A DNA stretch of 64,000 nt from Phellopilus nigrolimitatus. Its lineage: Eukaryota; Basidiomycota; Agaricomycetes; Hymenochaetales; Hymenochaetaceae. The translations under genes and the position numbers were made by a program. Positions 24,250 through 36,345 of this stretch are shown piece by piece. The notes below the pieces were generated by a model that worked only from the letters and a program-made list of their open reading frames with translations, did not search any database and was not told the origin of the DNA. The DNA is taken from positions 62,001 through 126,000 of the forward strand of contig JAJOHG010000040.1 in assembly GCA_021029095.1 (NCBI GenBank). Direction: 5' to 3'. The number at the start of each line of letters is the position of its first letter. Position 1 is the first letter of the stretch.

Positions 24250-25310
24250 TAGCACGTCGGCGCTCTTCCATACGGCGAGTCTATTCATCCTGGTCCTGTT
24301 GAATTTCCGAGACCTGAGAAAAATCGACTCCAGTACGAATATCCTCAATCAAGTCACCGAAAATATCCTCATCCGCTCGAGGGTGCACCAGGCTAGAGAC
24401 AGCACCACGGCTAGATACAGCACCACCCGAATCGGATCCCAGTCAACCGATGAGTCGCTCTCCCTAGACCACGCGCGCACCTCGGGCTATCTCCGCCTGC
24501 ACGTCAGGGCGGCCTCCCTAGAGCGGGAAAGCGCTTGAAGATACGGTCGTCGGAGCCAAGAGAAGCAGTATCCGTACTTTGAAGAAGGAAGAAGAGAATG
24601 CCATGCGTTTCCTGCGCAAGAAATCTCGACCGGCCGCTCAAAAAGTAGTACACCGCGAGAGCGCGCGGCAGGCCTGTACGGAGTAGCATGTTGTCTGTAG
24701 GGCTCGGGACTTGCGAGAGGAGTGGGAGCCCGCGCGGCATGAGAGTACCGGGTATTTTAATGCTCGGCTGCGATGCATACGAGGAAACAGTAAGCACGGC
24801 TGTTAACGAAGATCTGGACCGAAGGCGCTTGCTCACCGTGAAGACAACTGCTGATGATGCCCAAGGCGGCCCCTACAGTAGCGACTCCTTTGTGCTTCTA
24901 AATGGCGGCACGTGCGCGGGCGTGGTGGACTTGACTGTAAATCACCGGGCAGAACGCTCAGAGACGACGAGAAGAGAAACACTTGTAACGAGAATGCCAA
25001 TGTACCTAGTTTCGCACTACGTGCTTTCGGCGCCCAAGCAACTGCGGCTCGCATTCTGCTGTCAGACGAAGCACTCCAGACGCGAGCAATCACCTCGTAA
25101 CAGCAGGAGGAATCGATATACTGCAGAGCGAGCGCGTTCCCAAAACAGGGCCCGAAAGGTGCGGGTTTTGTCGTGGTCTGAGGAACTTAAGCGGGCAGCG
25201 GGTGTGAGAATGAACGCGTTGAGTGAGCTGCACGTTCTTGGGAAGTGGCGGGAGCTGCAAATGGGCATGAGATAAAGAAAAGAGAGAGAAGAGATCGTGG
25301 GCGACGCACT
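24250..25310. repeat. Direct copy of the 16.3-17.3 kb block
   Basis: Long stretches are shared with about 16,340-17,290 in the same orientation, including AATATTCTCAATCAAGTCACC-type wording at about 24,340 and GTTTCGCACTACGTGCTTTC at about 25,005 (versus 16,960). Overlapping frames exist on both strands in both copies. The - strand piece with VLTVSSYAS recurs at about 16,790 and 24,800, so it may be an exon of the unrecognised family. No intact gene. Confidence 0.55.
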
Positions 25311-25639
25311 TCGTAAACCTGACACGATCCCAGGCGATGCTCTCTCTCGGATATGCCGACTCCGACTAGAAACCTTAAATTTGCAATGGGAGAAGTAATA
25401 AGGTACCATGTCAACATTACTATGCGTCAGAGGAGCAGAGGACGAACCACGGCCGAAGAAGTCGAGGACCGTTATACCTATGTCAGGTTGCCGACTCGCT
25501 CCGCGCTGTGCACGGACTTGGAAAGCCATATCCTGGAGAGTTATGGCAAGCGAGCGAGTTGAAACAAGAATGCATAGGCAGCATGCAAAAGTACAAGCGG
25601 ATGAATTTAGCCGAGAAATGTACAGCTTTCGTGTATAGG

Positions 25640-26171
25640 TTGTCTATGTAAGAAACAACTTGAAGACGATGAGCGCGAGATCGAGAAACATGTGAAAGAC
25701 GATGGACTCACGCACGCTTGCCTTCCCGCCTGAGCCCCGCTTCCACTTCCACATCTTCAAGCGCACTTCCTGGTGTCGGTCGACGGTGATCACCGCCGTG
25801 CCAGCGAATTTAGGGCCGGTTACATCTCGGCCCGCGGAACAGCCGATACTCAACACAGGCTAACCCGCCTCTACCCTCGCGTCCGCCGCACCACCCAAAC
25901 CGGGCCGGCGGTGGTGCCGGAAACGTCGGCCTCGAGTACCTGCCGGAGCGTGTCGCGGGCGCGCTCGGCGCTGTCCTGCGTGTGTAGGCCGCTGTAGGAA
26001 CGACAGACGCAGGCTGCCGTCGACGCGCAGCTCGAACCCCACCCAGACCGCCTTCGCCGTGCGCAGAGCCTCCAAGATGGCTTTCCCGCGAGCTCGCGCA
26101 GAATGGCGTCGCAGAAATTCTGGGTGCGTTCTCTCTTCGTCGTCTGTCTCATTGTCGTATCCTGAGGTCAT
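25640..26171 (-). other. Exon-like block of an unrecognised family (X2), divergent from X1
   Basis: On the - strand two adjoining frames read as protein: 26,171-25,860 (ILEALRTAKAVWVGFELRVD and RARDTLRQVLEADVSG, in two frames, so broken) and 25,856-25,700 (VTGPKFAGTAVITVD), followed by a GTGAGT donor near 25,711. Degenerate equivalents lie at about 17,940-17,760 and 33,295-33,085 on the same strand. I do not recognise the family. It faces away from the X1 block at 26,313. Confidence 0.38.
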
Positions 26172-26312
26172 CCCTCCCTTTCTACTCCCATAGCCCCGAC
26201 TTCCACCACCAAGACCGCCATCTCAGGACTCCCCGGCACCGAGCGCGCCATTCCGCTCGTCACCGAAATCGACCTCGCCACACCCTTCGAGGCGCGCCGC
26301 GCCGCGTCTGCG

Positions 26313-26885
26313 GTGGATGGAGGCCCTAGCTCCGCGACGCCGTCTGCTCCGGTGCGGGTGCTCACAAAGAGCGCGAGAGCGCCGCCGAAGGACGAGCCGC
26401 TGGCGGACGAGTACGCGCCTGCGCCGGATAGGGAGGATAGACGCGCTGAGAGCGCACAGAGCGGTGAGAGCGTGCAGCGTTTCGACAGCGGAAGCGGTGC
26501 GGAGGGAAGAAGGAGGGCAGAACGAAAGGATCGCGAAACTTGCGCGTCCACCGGTGAGGCGCTCGGCGCCGCGAGGTACGTATTTCTTTCCTTCCTTCTC
26601 AAGACAGTCAAGCTGATCAACTCGCTGACGTGTCCAGGAGTCAAATGTGATGGGCTGGCCAGCGGAGCATCACTTCGAACACAAAAGCGCGTCGTTGCAA
26701 AGGACTGGGGTAATGATATGGTGCGTGCGCTCATTCTCTTTCCTCTCGCTATAATACTCGCTGTTTATAACACTCATCCGGTGCTTGCGCAGGCGATCTC
26801 GAAATTCGCGCTCGGAGCGGACACGCAGTTGCTGCACAGACGCCGAATGCTGCTTCACGATCTTAGATGGTTTGCTCCGCCGTAG
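26313..26885 (+). other. Exon-like block of an unrecognised family (X1)
   Basis: A + frame with a putative exon ending GEALGAAR before a GTACGT donor at about 26,574, a downstream acceptor near 26,638, a short exon (KCDGLASGASLRTQKRVV), and another after the acceptor near 26,792 (KFALGADTQLLHRRR). The same order is present at about 33,590-34,110 (+), and the GEALGAAR exon at about 2,830 (-). Between the two + copies one 3-base indel keeps the frame, which suggests past protein constraint. No domain is recognised. Confidence 0.4.
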
Positions 26886-28258
26886 GCGTCCATCTCGCTT
26901 TACTTTCGCATTTTCTCTTCATCTTTATCGCTACTATATGCTCTGTCTCAATCCCGATCGCTTGGACAAGGACCTCTGTTTCGATTGTTACTCTCTTGTG
27001 GGATCGATATTTTCAGTCTGTGGAAGCAAAAGCGAAACGCATATAGAGCTTGTATCTGTGAGTTTGCTGACTGTGTCTGTCTTGATGTCGTGCTTATTGC
27101 GTCGCTCTCCAGCACGTCGATGTATTATAGTCATTTGTGAAACAGCCACCAACGACAAGATATAATAGCGCCTCGTCCTCACATGCCTCTCGCAGACGAC
27201 CTCAATTGCTGAAAACCGCAACAGGAATACTGGCCGAATGCAAGAAGATTGTGGAGGGACAGCATCCGTCCCCAGGTTGAAAGCCAACTGCTACCCGAAA
27301 CCGCTGCTAATCTGCGTATGCTGCTGCTGTAACTACAGAGCTTTGGTGATGAAAAAACGAATCGCAGATAAGATGATCTCGTCGCGCCTCGCGACGGGCG
27401 CTGCGCAGTTGGGGCGCTAATCAGCGCTAATCTACTCACTGTCTCTCTCTTTCAGATCTTTCAAGGAAAGTGGCGCCTTCCACACCAACGGGGGAGACCG
27501 AACGGCACGCTTGGCACAGGTGCGTGTATACCGTCTTGTCTCTTCTGAAGGCAAACAAGCCAATTGACCCCGTTTATCCATCTGCTCATGGCAACTTCTC
27601 GGAGCCTACGCAGAACCTCACAACTATCTACCCGTCAGCGCGAAGCACGCGCAGGCGTTCAGTAAAGCGTTTAGACAAATCTCGTGAATGCGGCGTGCAA
27701 AGTGGCTGTTTACGTCCGGGCCTCGAGCAGGCGTCGCGTACAGGGTGCGGGCTCGTGTACGAAAAAATCCTTAGTTCTGGATGCGAGTACCGAGCCTCAA
27801 GATGCACATGCCAGCTGGTGCACTTTCATTCCGCCTGCTCTCCTTGTATTTCTCGCAGTTCTTGGCTCTAATGGGCTATGTCGGTCGCGCAGGATCTTCG
27901 CTCCCAGTGCACGGATTAAGTATGGCAAACCGGATGAGCAATGCATGCTCTCCGTTAATGTATTGTCAGCAACCGCATGTACCTATTTCGTTTTGATATA
28001 TACAGTCCCGAGGGGGACGATCACATTCAACTCGTATGTATAGATAAACTGGTATTTCTTCGCCCAGCGAAGATTCTTTACATTGCAATGACAATTAAAT
28101 AAGAGCAGAACGAGACGGCAAAATAAATAACAGATTGAATAGGAGTGCAGGCACATTTGATCATCCGACACATCTTCTGCATGCCTGTTATTAGATTAGT
28201 GAGCAAAACTATCAAACGAATAGAACAATGAAATCACCTTGAAATCCCCTTCACAAAA
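26886..28258. repeat. Array repeat leading to the 3' end of copy D
   Basis: Closely matches 34,150-35,515 in the same orientation. Shared features include CTGTGAGTTTG near 27,055 and 34,325, the CATTTGTGAAA.GCC.CCA block near 27,135 and 34,395, and the flank GCATGTACCTATTTCGTTTTG near 27,970 (35,240). It contains broken exon-like frames only. Confidence 0.55.
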
Positions 28259-29884
28259 TCAAGAAAACTCAATGTTACTCATGGTCTTCATCCTGTAGCT
28301 GGTTCCTCCATTGGCACCCCTCTCTCCAGCCTCCTTCAAATGGACCAGCAGATGGCTCCCAAGGACACAGAGAAGGCTGGGATTGCCAGAAAAACTCAGG
28401 AGACTGGCCAGGAGATCATTTGGGATATACAACTGGTCTGCCATTATCTGCATAACACTGCAAAAAATGACCCTGTCAGAATGGTCAGCTCATGTACCAC
28501 TGTTTATGCATGAAGGGAAAAATACATAATGAAATAAATGGCCTGATCTTGGATGAGGACCTTGACAAGGGTGAACTGACTGAAGCCAGCTGTCTCCCTC
28601 CAGTGTTCTGCAGCCTTATAGAGTGCTAAAACCATCAGAATGACTGCATACACCATTGGAACAGCCCTGTTCCACTTCCAAGTCAATTTAAATGCTTTTC
28701 CAAGAACACGAGCACTAACCATGATAAAGCACCCCACACCTTTGGAGGGTTTCTATTGATTAAACAGACTGTTGCACCTTTTGCAAGCTCCCCTACAAGA
28801 TCTGAAACCTAAGTTTAGATAATGCCACTGTGGGACGAACAGATATGCTTACTCCCTTCATATACATTTCCATATATAAGAAGACCCAGGCTAAATGCTG
28901 CCTCCAGTCCAAATAGAGTCCTCAGACATGAAGCCAGCCTCTTATCTGTTGTTTATTAAACCTTGCCAGTAAATCAGCAATATTGTGAATGCTCACCCTG
29001 GTGGTAAAGTGCCAGCACTCTCATCAGAAGAATATCTGTAATACATTTAGTGTGGGATGAATGTGTTAAATGTTATAATTAGGGGTGTATTACAGTCAAT
29101 TAAAAGGATTGTAATCAAGCCTTTGTTGAGATAAGCAAGATGTTTTTCTGTGCAAAATTCTGAAACTCACTAGCTAGACCCTCAATCCAATAAAAGCCAG
29201 GGCCTTTTCAATATTTTCAATATTATCAGTAGGGACTGGAATATAGTATCTGTGTGCTTACACCTATAAGTGAAGTTTAGAGTCAGCTACAGTAAGCTAC
29301 AGTACAGTGATCAGAAACAGCTTGCAGTGTTTCATTTGCTTGAAGAGTATAATCTATAAAGGACAGTGTCAGTGGACATTTTTTGTTTTGGTGAGCCTAG
29401 TAAATGTTCTAACTTACAAACTATACCAGAAAGGGCTCCAAGGATCCCAATGTAACGATTCTGGAACGAGTTAGAGTGGTTTGTCAGAAGAAACTGTATA
29501 ATAACATTTACTGCGAAGTAAATCAAGCTAACAAAGCTGCGAGGAGAGCTCTTCGTTCCACATGGCAAGTAAGTGTATGTCCCGTGCTGATATCAAACAG
29601 ATGACACACCCAAAAGTATTTAATCTAATGATGCAATGATCAGTTTAGACGTGAGGATGCTAATGCCAGTCCTTATTTACCTCCTTGTCCATAGTGATAA
29701 CTGAAAGATAATATGACATTAGATCTCCTATCGGCTGGCACCTGACATACCAACACGTACTGGTGTTATAGACCAGGAGAGTTAGAATTGCCACATTGGT
29801 GCATTGTGTAATATCTAACTCTGAGATGAAAAGAGGCACGAGGCTTGGATCAACAGGCTCGACGTCAGAGCGTATTGAATGCAT
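28259..29884 (-). pseudogene. DUF6533-type membrane protein, copy D (probably disrupted)
   Basis: A full-length paralogue. The start MHSIRSDVEPVDPS is at 29,884, followed by LLVYNT, ITMDKE (near 29,680), IKYFW (near 29,610), LPCGTKSSPRSFVSLIYFA (near 29,550), NRYIGILGALS (near 29,440), LMRVLALYHQ (near 29,010), VWGALSW/AVPMVYAVILMVLALYKA and the tail GSHLLVHLKEAGERG to 28,259. The exon near 29,270-29,170 carries a short internal duplication around ATATTGAAA compared with copy C. That shifts the frame and brings an early stop. Other exons remain open. It converges with the X1-type repeat at 27.9 kb. Confidence 0.65.
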
Positions 29885-30400
29885 AGTGAACGCGTGTAAA
29901 AGGTTTCAACAAGGCTTCGAAAGGCTGACTCTGGGGGACGTGTCGAGACTGCTCCGTGACCTCAGAGACATTTAAATAAAAGAGAGCCGATTAGAAGAAC
30001 AAATGTCTGATAGGGTCTTCGAGGCATTTTTTCCTGATCAGTGATTGGTACGAGCTGCGAACGAGATGGGTATGCTGGCTCAGACGGCATCGCCAGAGAA
30101 AAGAAGTCACGGTTAAGGGCTTTAGAACCCGAAGATCGTCCTGCGTCACGGCGATTGAGATGCAAACGCCACGCCTCTGTTCGCTATCTACTTCTGAGAT
30201 TATAAGCAACAGGCTCGACATCAGATCGAATTGAGAACATCGTGAAGTATATACAGTTGTAGGTCCTTCAACGAAGCTCAGGAAGATCCAGTCGGGAGAT
30301 GCGTCGAGACATCCTCGCGACCTCACAGACATCTAAATCAAAAAGAACAGGTCAAAAAAGCACAGGTTCTGATGCAATCTTCGAGGTATTATTACAATCA
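29820..30400 (-). repeat. Tandem duplication of the copy D 5' end (first exon and promoter)
   Basis: About 29,830-30,060 and 30,195-30,400 are degenerate direct repeats. Both contain CAACAGGCTCGAC.TCAGA, then AAGGCTTCG/GAAGCTCAG, then a CTC.GACGTGTCGAGAC-like motif, then GACCTCA.AGACAT.TAAAT. The second copy has lost the open first exon. It may be a duplicated promoter upstream of copy D. Confidence 0.5.
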
Positions 30401-33400
30401 AAAATACATGTTGGTATGCTTCCTTGCGACGAGTGCATTGAAAAAACCCATCTTCCCTGATCGATTTGATGCTTATATAAATCCAACAAGCGCGAGGCGA
30501 ATGCAACTTCCGGTCCATGCACGTCGTGGAAGCCATAGCTTTCAGGGCGAATAGTCATACACATGACTGCTTCACACCGAACAGACACAGCCCCGGCAGC
30601 TTTTTTTTTTTCAAGAAGCAAGATTATGATTACGTTACTAAACCCAAGGAGCGGAAGTGGAGCTAGGCCACTTAAACTCAGCCAGAGCCTCCCTACAAGC
30701 GCTTGCTGACCACGGAGGCGCTACAGACTACCGTAGATCCAGACGAGGTGCACGAAGTCCCCCAATTCGTACGGCTTCTTCACATAATCAAATGACAACG
30801 AGAGGAGCGCTCTGGGATGCTGAGTACGAGCGACCTCTTCGCGACTCCGGTTCCAAGAATGTTACCTGCGAGACGGCTAGACTGCAAAGCACCAAGCGGG
30901 ACGCTCAGAGACGAAGATGGAAGAAAAGTATGTAAGAAGAATGCGAGCATACCTACTTTCGCATTGGCGTGCTTTCCGTGTCCAAGTAATTCCCGCTCGC
31001 GCTCGGCTGTCAGATTCTCCGCAAACGCAACGTCCTGATGCAGCTGACTCCTGTAGTTACAAGGGAAAATAAAAAGGCCGGCTGACCCGGGTGAATGTCC
31101 GAGACTTGAAAATGAGAAACACAACTCCGGGCATACGCCGCCAAACACCGAAAACACTCTGTCCGAGTGCACCAACGCCGGCACGAATCCAATACCGACG
31201 AGCCGCTCTCTAAATCACGCAGCGCACCTCCCCTCAAATGATTTCGGACCGCCCGTCCGAGAAGCACCATGTCGCGAGAGCGCGCGAGCGACGCGAGTCT
31301 AAGTTGCCGGCTGTTTACACAACCCGGGACCTGCGAGAGGGGCTGAGACTGAGCTGTCGCCGACGGCTTGGGGTGCGGGATTTCTCAGCGCGTGGTGGCG
31401 TCGCGCACGGCTGGGAAGCAATAAACACGACTGTCAGTGAAAATTCTGGTCCAGAAACACTCGCACAGATGCACCGCAAACGACATCTAGAGAGCCACGC
31501 GGTGTCTCCAATCCCCACGTCCCGCGCAGCTCCCTCGTGAAACTAGAACGAACAGTTTGATCAGCGCGTTAAACTTACGCACCTCTGCGTGGTCTGCAGG
31601 TCGAGCGCTAGCGCACCTCAGCCGCGTCGTGACTGACAGCAATATTGGAAGGCGCAAGCACGACTGCCAGCGTAGATGTGGACGGATCCGCATACTTACC
31701 GCGACACCTGCGACACCACGATCAGCCCCTGGATCCCGACAGGTGACAGGCGTCTACGACCTGCGAACGCAGCGGCTTCTGAGCGTTAGAACAGCAATAA
31801 GGGCGCTTTGCGTGCGAGCGCCTCATTTCTGCCTGCACGTCGCGCTCTAGCGCGCCTTCACAGCTCTGAGACAGAAGATTCAGATCGAATCATCAAGCAC
31901 GTCCTGAAGGCGGCAGAGAAACGGGTTCATAAATGATGAGAAGATGTCAGAAGAATGCCACATAGCTATGTAGTTTTGCGCTATCGTGGCTTCGGGATAC
32001 TTAAAGCACCATCAACTCCAGCTATCAGGCTCGACGCAAGCCTATGGCAGTGAGTGCCAGAAGAACCTGATAGGCCACGCGCACGCGGACAAAGCGTCGT
32101 GCGGCGCGAGCTGGCGCTTGAAAGCCATAAATCTAGTCGTGATTGCGGGAACGAGGATGAATGGCGGATAATCGTTGAGCGAGATGCGCGTGTTCGAACG
32201 GCGCATGAACTGAAGATTGGTTCGAGGCGAAAAGTGAAGAGTAGAAAACATCGTGCTCGCCACGCACTTTGAGGAACTGAATGACTGTCGACGACGCATC
32301 CTCACAGATTCACCGCGTTTTCCAGAGAGCGCTGGCTGTCGTCTGAGCAGATTCAGTGCTCGACATGCAGTTTGAGAGCGAGACAGAAAAAAGAAGACGG
32401 TAAAGGAGTTAGGGCATACCATGCCAGCAGGCGTGAGGTTGATACACTCCTTGTTGGACACGAAGATGAAACCATATGTCTGACACGCGAACGAGCCCAA
32501 CAAGCACGTAGAAACAAGCGGGTTTATTCAGTCCAGTAAGTACAACAGCCTCCTACAGCGTCTATGACGATGTGCTAATGGACAAATTGAGGATGATGAG
32601 CGCGAGATCGCAAAGATGAGGAAGACGACAGACTCACATATGCACAACCTTCCAGCCCGAGCCTCAATTCCGCCTCCGCGTCCTCAAGACCCCTCCTGGT
32701 GCCGGTCGATGTCGATGGCGAAGGATGGGGGAGCCATCGACATTGAGCACGACGCGAGAGTGTTCGGTAGTAAAGCCGGTCACTTCTCGCTTACGGTATT
32801 CGGCCGGCAGAAGGGACATTTGCCGCTGCTGACCAAGACCGTGTCCCATCCCGTAGCTACCGCGTCCGTTATGACCTCCATCAACATAGGCCTACCCGTC
32901 TTCATCCCCACCGACGCTCGATTGCCTCGCATCCGCCACGACCCCGAAACCATGCCTGCTCGGTGACGCCGGCAGCATCGGCGTCGATACGCCGAGCGCG
33001 TATCTGCCTAAGCGCACCGCGGGCGCGCTCGGTGCTTTTCCGCGTGAGTAACCGCGTCTTTCTCCTCCGCATCTTGCTCTGACTAGGTGTTACGGTTCAG
33101 CAGCTCTGGGCTGGACAGACGCAGATGCCCTCGACGCGTAGCTCCGCCCGCACAGACATCCCGGACCGCCTCCGCCGTGCACAGAGCCTCCAAGACGACT
33201 TCTCCGGCACCGCGAGCTCGCGCCGAATGACGTCGTAGAAATTTTAGGTGCGTTCTCTGCTCGCCGTCTGTCTCATCTTCGTATCCTGACGTCATGCCTT
33301 CCTTTCTCTCGCCGCAGACCCGACGTCCACCGCCGAGCTCGTCGTCTCAGGCATCCCCATTGCGGCCTTTTCCGCCGTGGCGCGCGCTCCACTGCCCAGC

Positions 33401-35515
33401 TCCGAGCACGCCATGTCCACCGCCCACGGCCGTTCGGATACGGACGAAGCGAGCCCGCCTGCACCAGCGGGCATCACAATCAGCAGGAATAGCCGCCTCC
33501 GCCCCGCTCCCGGGAGCCGAACTCGCCATTCCGCCGTCACCGGAATCGGCCTCGTCACGCCCTTCGAGAAGTCGCCGCGCAGTGTCTGCGGTGGACGGAG
33601 GCCCTAGCTCCGAAACGCTGTCTGCTCCGGTGCGGGTATTTACGAAGAGCGCGAGAGCGCCGCAGGACGAGCCGCTGGCGGACGAGCAGGCGCCTGCGCC
33701 GGATAAGGAGGATAGACGCGCTAAGAGCGCACAGAGCGGTGAAGGTGTACAGCGTGTCAACAGCGGCAGCGGCAGGGAGGGCAGAAGGAGGGCAGAAGGA
33801 GAGGATCGCGAATCCTGCGCGTCCGCTGGCAAGGCACTTGGCGCAGCGAGGTACGTATTTCCTTCCGTTTTTCTCAAGACAATCAAGCTGATCAACTCGC
33901 TAATGTGTCCAGGAGTCAAATGTGATGGGCCTGCCGGCGGAGCGTCGCTGTAAAGGGCTGGGGTAATGATATGGTGCGTGCGCTCGTTCACTTCCCTCTC
34001 TCGCCGTAATAATGCGATTCCCTCACTGTTTATAACACTCATCAGAAGCCCGCACAGGCGATCTCTAAAGTCGCGCTCGGAACGGACACGCAGTCGCTGC
34101 ACAGAAGCCGGACGCCGCCGCCTGGATGTGGAGATTATGGTTATGGGCATGCGCGCGCGGCCGTGTCCGTTTTGCCTTACTTTCGCACTTTCTCTTCGTT
34201 TTTATCGCTACCATGCTCTGTCTAAAACCCGATGGCTTGGACCGGGACCTCTGCTTCGATTATCACCTTCTGGGCTCGATATTTCCAGACTGCGGGAGCA
34301 AACGAGACGCATGTAGAGCTTGTATCTGTGAGTTTGTTGACTGCGTCTGTCTCGATGTCGTGCTTATTGTCTCGATCTCCAGCACGTCGATTATAGTCAT
34401 TTGTGAAAAGCCGCCAGCGACAAAATATAATAGTGCCTCGTCCATGCTTGCCTCTCGCAGACGACCTCAATTGCTGAAAACCGCAACTGGCCGAATGCAA
34501 GATTGTGGAGGGATAGCATCCATCCCCAGGTTCGAAAGTCATCTACTGCCCGAAACCACTACTAATATCCGTATGTTCCTACTGTAACTACAGAGCTTTG
34601 GCGGTGAGAAAACAAAACGCAGATAAGATGATCTCGTCGCGCTCAGCGACGGGCACTGCGCAGTTGGGGGGCTAATCAACACTAATCTGCTCACTATCTT
34701 TCTTTCAGACAATTCAAGGAAATTTGGCGCCTTCCACGCGAACGAGGGAGACCGAACAACACGCTTGGCACAGGTGCGTTATATCGTCTTGTCTCTCCTG
34801 AAGGCAAACAAGCTAATCGACCCCGTTTACCCATCTGCTCTCATGGAAACTGCTCGGAACCTACGCAGAACCCTACAACAACTTACCCGTGAGTGTGAAG
34901 GCACGCGAAGCTGTTCGTCAAAGAGCTCAGACAAATCTTGTAGATGCGGCGTGCAAAGTGAGCTCTAGTGTTCGCGCTACCTACTCGAGCAGGCGTCGCG
35001 CGCAGTGTGCGGGCTCGTGGACGAAAAAAAAAAAATTGTACTTGGCACGAGTGCCGAACCTCAAGACACACATGCAAGTCGGCGCGCTTTCACTCCGACT
35101 GCTCTTGTCGTCTTTCTCACCATCTTCGGCGCTAACGGGCTATGTTGGTCTCGCAGAACGTTCGCTCCCAGTGCGCTGATTAAGTATGTCAAACCGGATG
35201 AGCAACACACGCTCGCCGACAAAGTATTGTCGGCGACCGCATGTACCTATTTCATTTTGATATATACAGTCCAGATGGGGACAATTGCATTCAATTTGTA
35301 TGTATAAATAAACTGAATTCGATCGTCTAGCGAAGATTCTTTACATTGCAATGACAATTTAGTTAGAGCAGAACAAAACGGCAAAATAAATAACATTTTG
35401 AATAGGACTGAAGGTGTGTTTAACCATCCTAAACATCTTCTGCACAATTGTCATGAGATTAAAGCTATTTAAACAAATAGAACAATGAATTCACCTTGAA
35501 GTTCCTTTTGCAAAA
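30401..35515. repeat. Array repeat between copies D and E
   Basis: Contains in order a copy of the GACTTGAAAA../AGCCGCTCTC block (31,085-31,250), the X2-like exon and intron remnants (- strand: 32,640-32,420 and 32,900-32,660; 33,295-33,085) and the X1-like remnant (33,590-34,110, +). It ends in the conserved flank at 35,130-35,515. Frames are interrupted throughout; for example, the exon-like segment near 32,500 (-) has TGA where the 23.8-kb copy is open. A run of 12 T lies near 30,601-30,612. No intact gene is supported. Confidence 0.5.
33590..34110 (+). other. X1-like exon remnant, second + copy
   Basis: Homologous to 26,313-26,885. The putative exon ends in KALGAAR before a GTACGT donor near 33,851. 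The acceptor-exon KCDGPAGGAS follows near 33,915, and the next exon KVALGTDTQSLHRSR near 34,060. Relative to the 26-kb copy there is one in-frame 3-base gap in the first exon, but a deletion breaks the second. Function not recognised. Confidence 0.38.
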
Positions 35516-35807
35516 TCAAGAAAACTCAATGTTGCTCATGGTCTTCATCCTGTAGCTTGTCCCTCCATTGGCTCCCCTCTCTCCAGCTTCTTTCAGATGG
35601 ACCAACAGGTGACTCCCAAGGACACAGAGAAGACTTGGGCTTCCCAGAATAGTTAGGAGTTGAGCCACAATAGCATTTGGGACAAACAACTGGTCTGCAA
35701 TTATTTCTGTAACACTGCAAAATACGACCCTGTCAGAATAGTTAGCTCCTTACTCACTAGTTATGTATGAAGGAAAACACACATAATAAAATAAATGGCC
35801 TGGTCTT
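35516..35807 (-). pseudogene. DUF6533-type membrane protein, copy E, 3' part
   Basis: The last exon and the end of the previous one. The frame runs from the splice acceptor near 35,736 through LLCVLGSHLLVHLKEAGERG to TGA at 35,518-35,516 and is intact. Towards 35,807 the sequence follows copies C and D (AATGGCCTG.TCTT) and then stops at the TIR of the 26.5-kb insertion. The rest of the gene resumes at 62,337. The break falls inside the exon for LVKVLIQDQ, so the gene cannot be expressed normally. Confidence 0.8.
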
Positions 35808-35819
35808 CATCAGGAAACC
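35808..35819 (+). repeat. Left TIR of element G1
   Basis: CATCAGGAAACC directly after the TT target duplication (35,806-35,807). Eleven bases match the right TIR in inverse orientation. Confidence 0.8.
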
Positions 35820-36345
35820 TTAAAAAACTAGCCGACACTTGGTAGCGCTACCAAGTTACCATAGCAACATAGCGGCAAATAGTTTGCTATCAACTTCCTA
35901 GCGCTACAGAACTCACCTTAGCGAGGTAGTGCATAGTTGCATAGTTGTCATAGTGTAGTTTAGTTGTCTTAGGGTTTGTAGCGAGGTAGTGTGTTAGGGT
36001 TCCATAGTGAAGTTAGTGCTCTTAGAATTATGTAGCATGGTCGGACAGTAGATATATGAGTAGGGGAAATATTGCTGCAGGTGGTCAGGCAGTTATTTTG
36101 CTTTTTTTGCCCATTCAGAAACTTCAGGTGGTGCTATTGTGAGGAATATACTATATTGCAGCTGCAAGCTACATAGGTACATTGAGAGGATACTACATGT
36201 ACAAGGGGGTGGGAGGCTGCAGGGGAGAGGCAAGTTGTCATCATCCAGGACTGAGCATAGGTTACATGCTACTCGAGAGCGGGGAATGTGTGCTCATTCG
36301 GGGCACTCTGAGGACAAGTAAAAGAAGAAGAAAGCATGGACATAC
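35820..36345. other. Left subterminal region of element G1
   Basis: No gene. It contains the palindrome-like TTGGTAGCGCTACCAA near 35,838, GCGAGGTAGTG twice (about 35,920 and 35,979), and repeated TAG-rich words that could be transposase-binding subterminal repeats. A T-rich run lies near 36,100. Confidence 0.5.
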
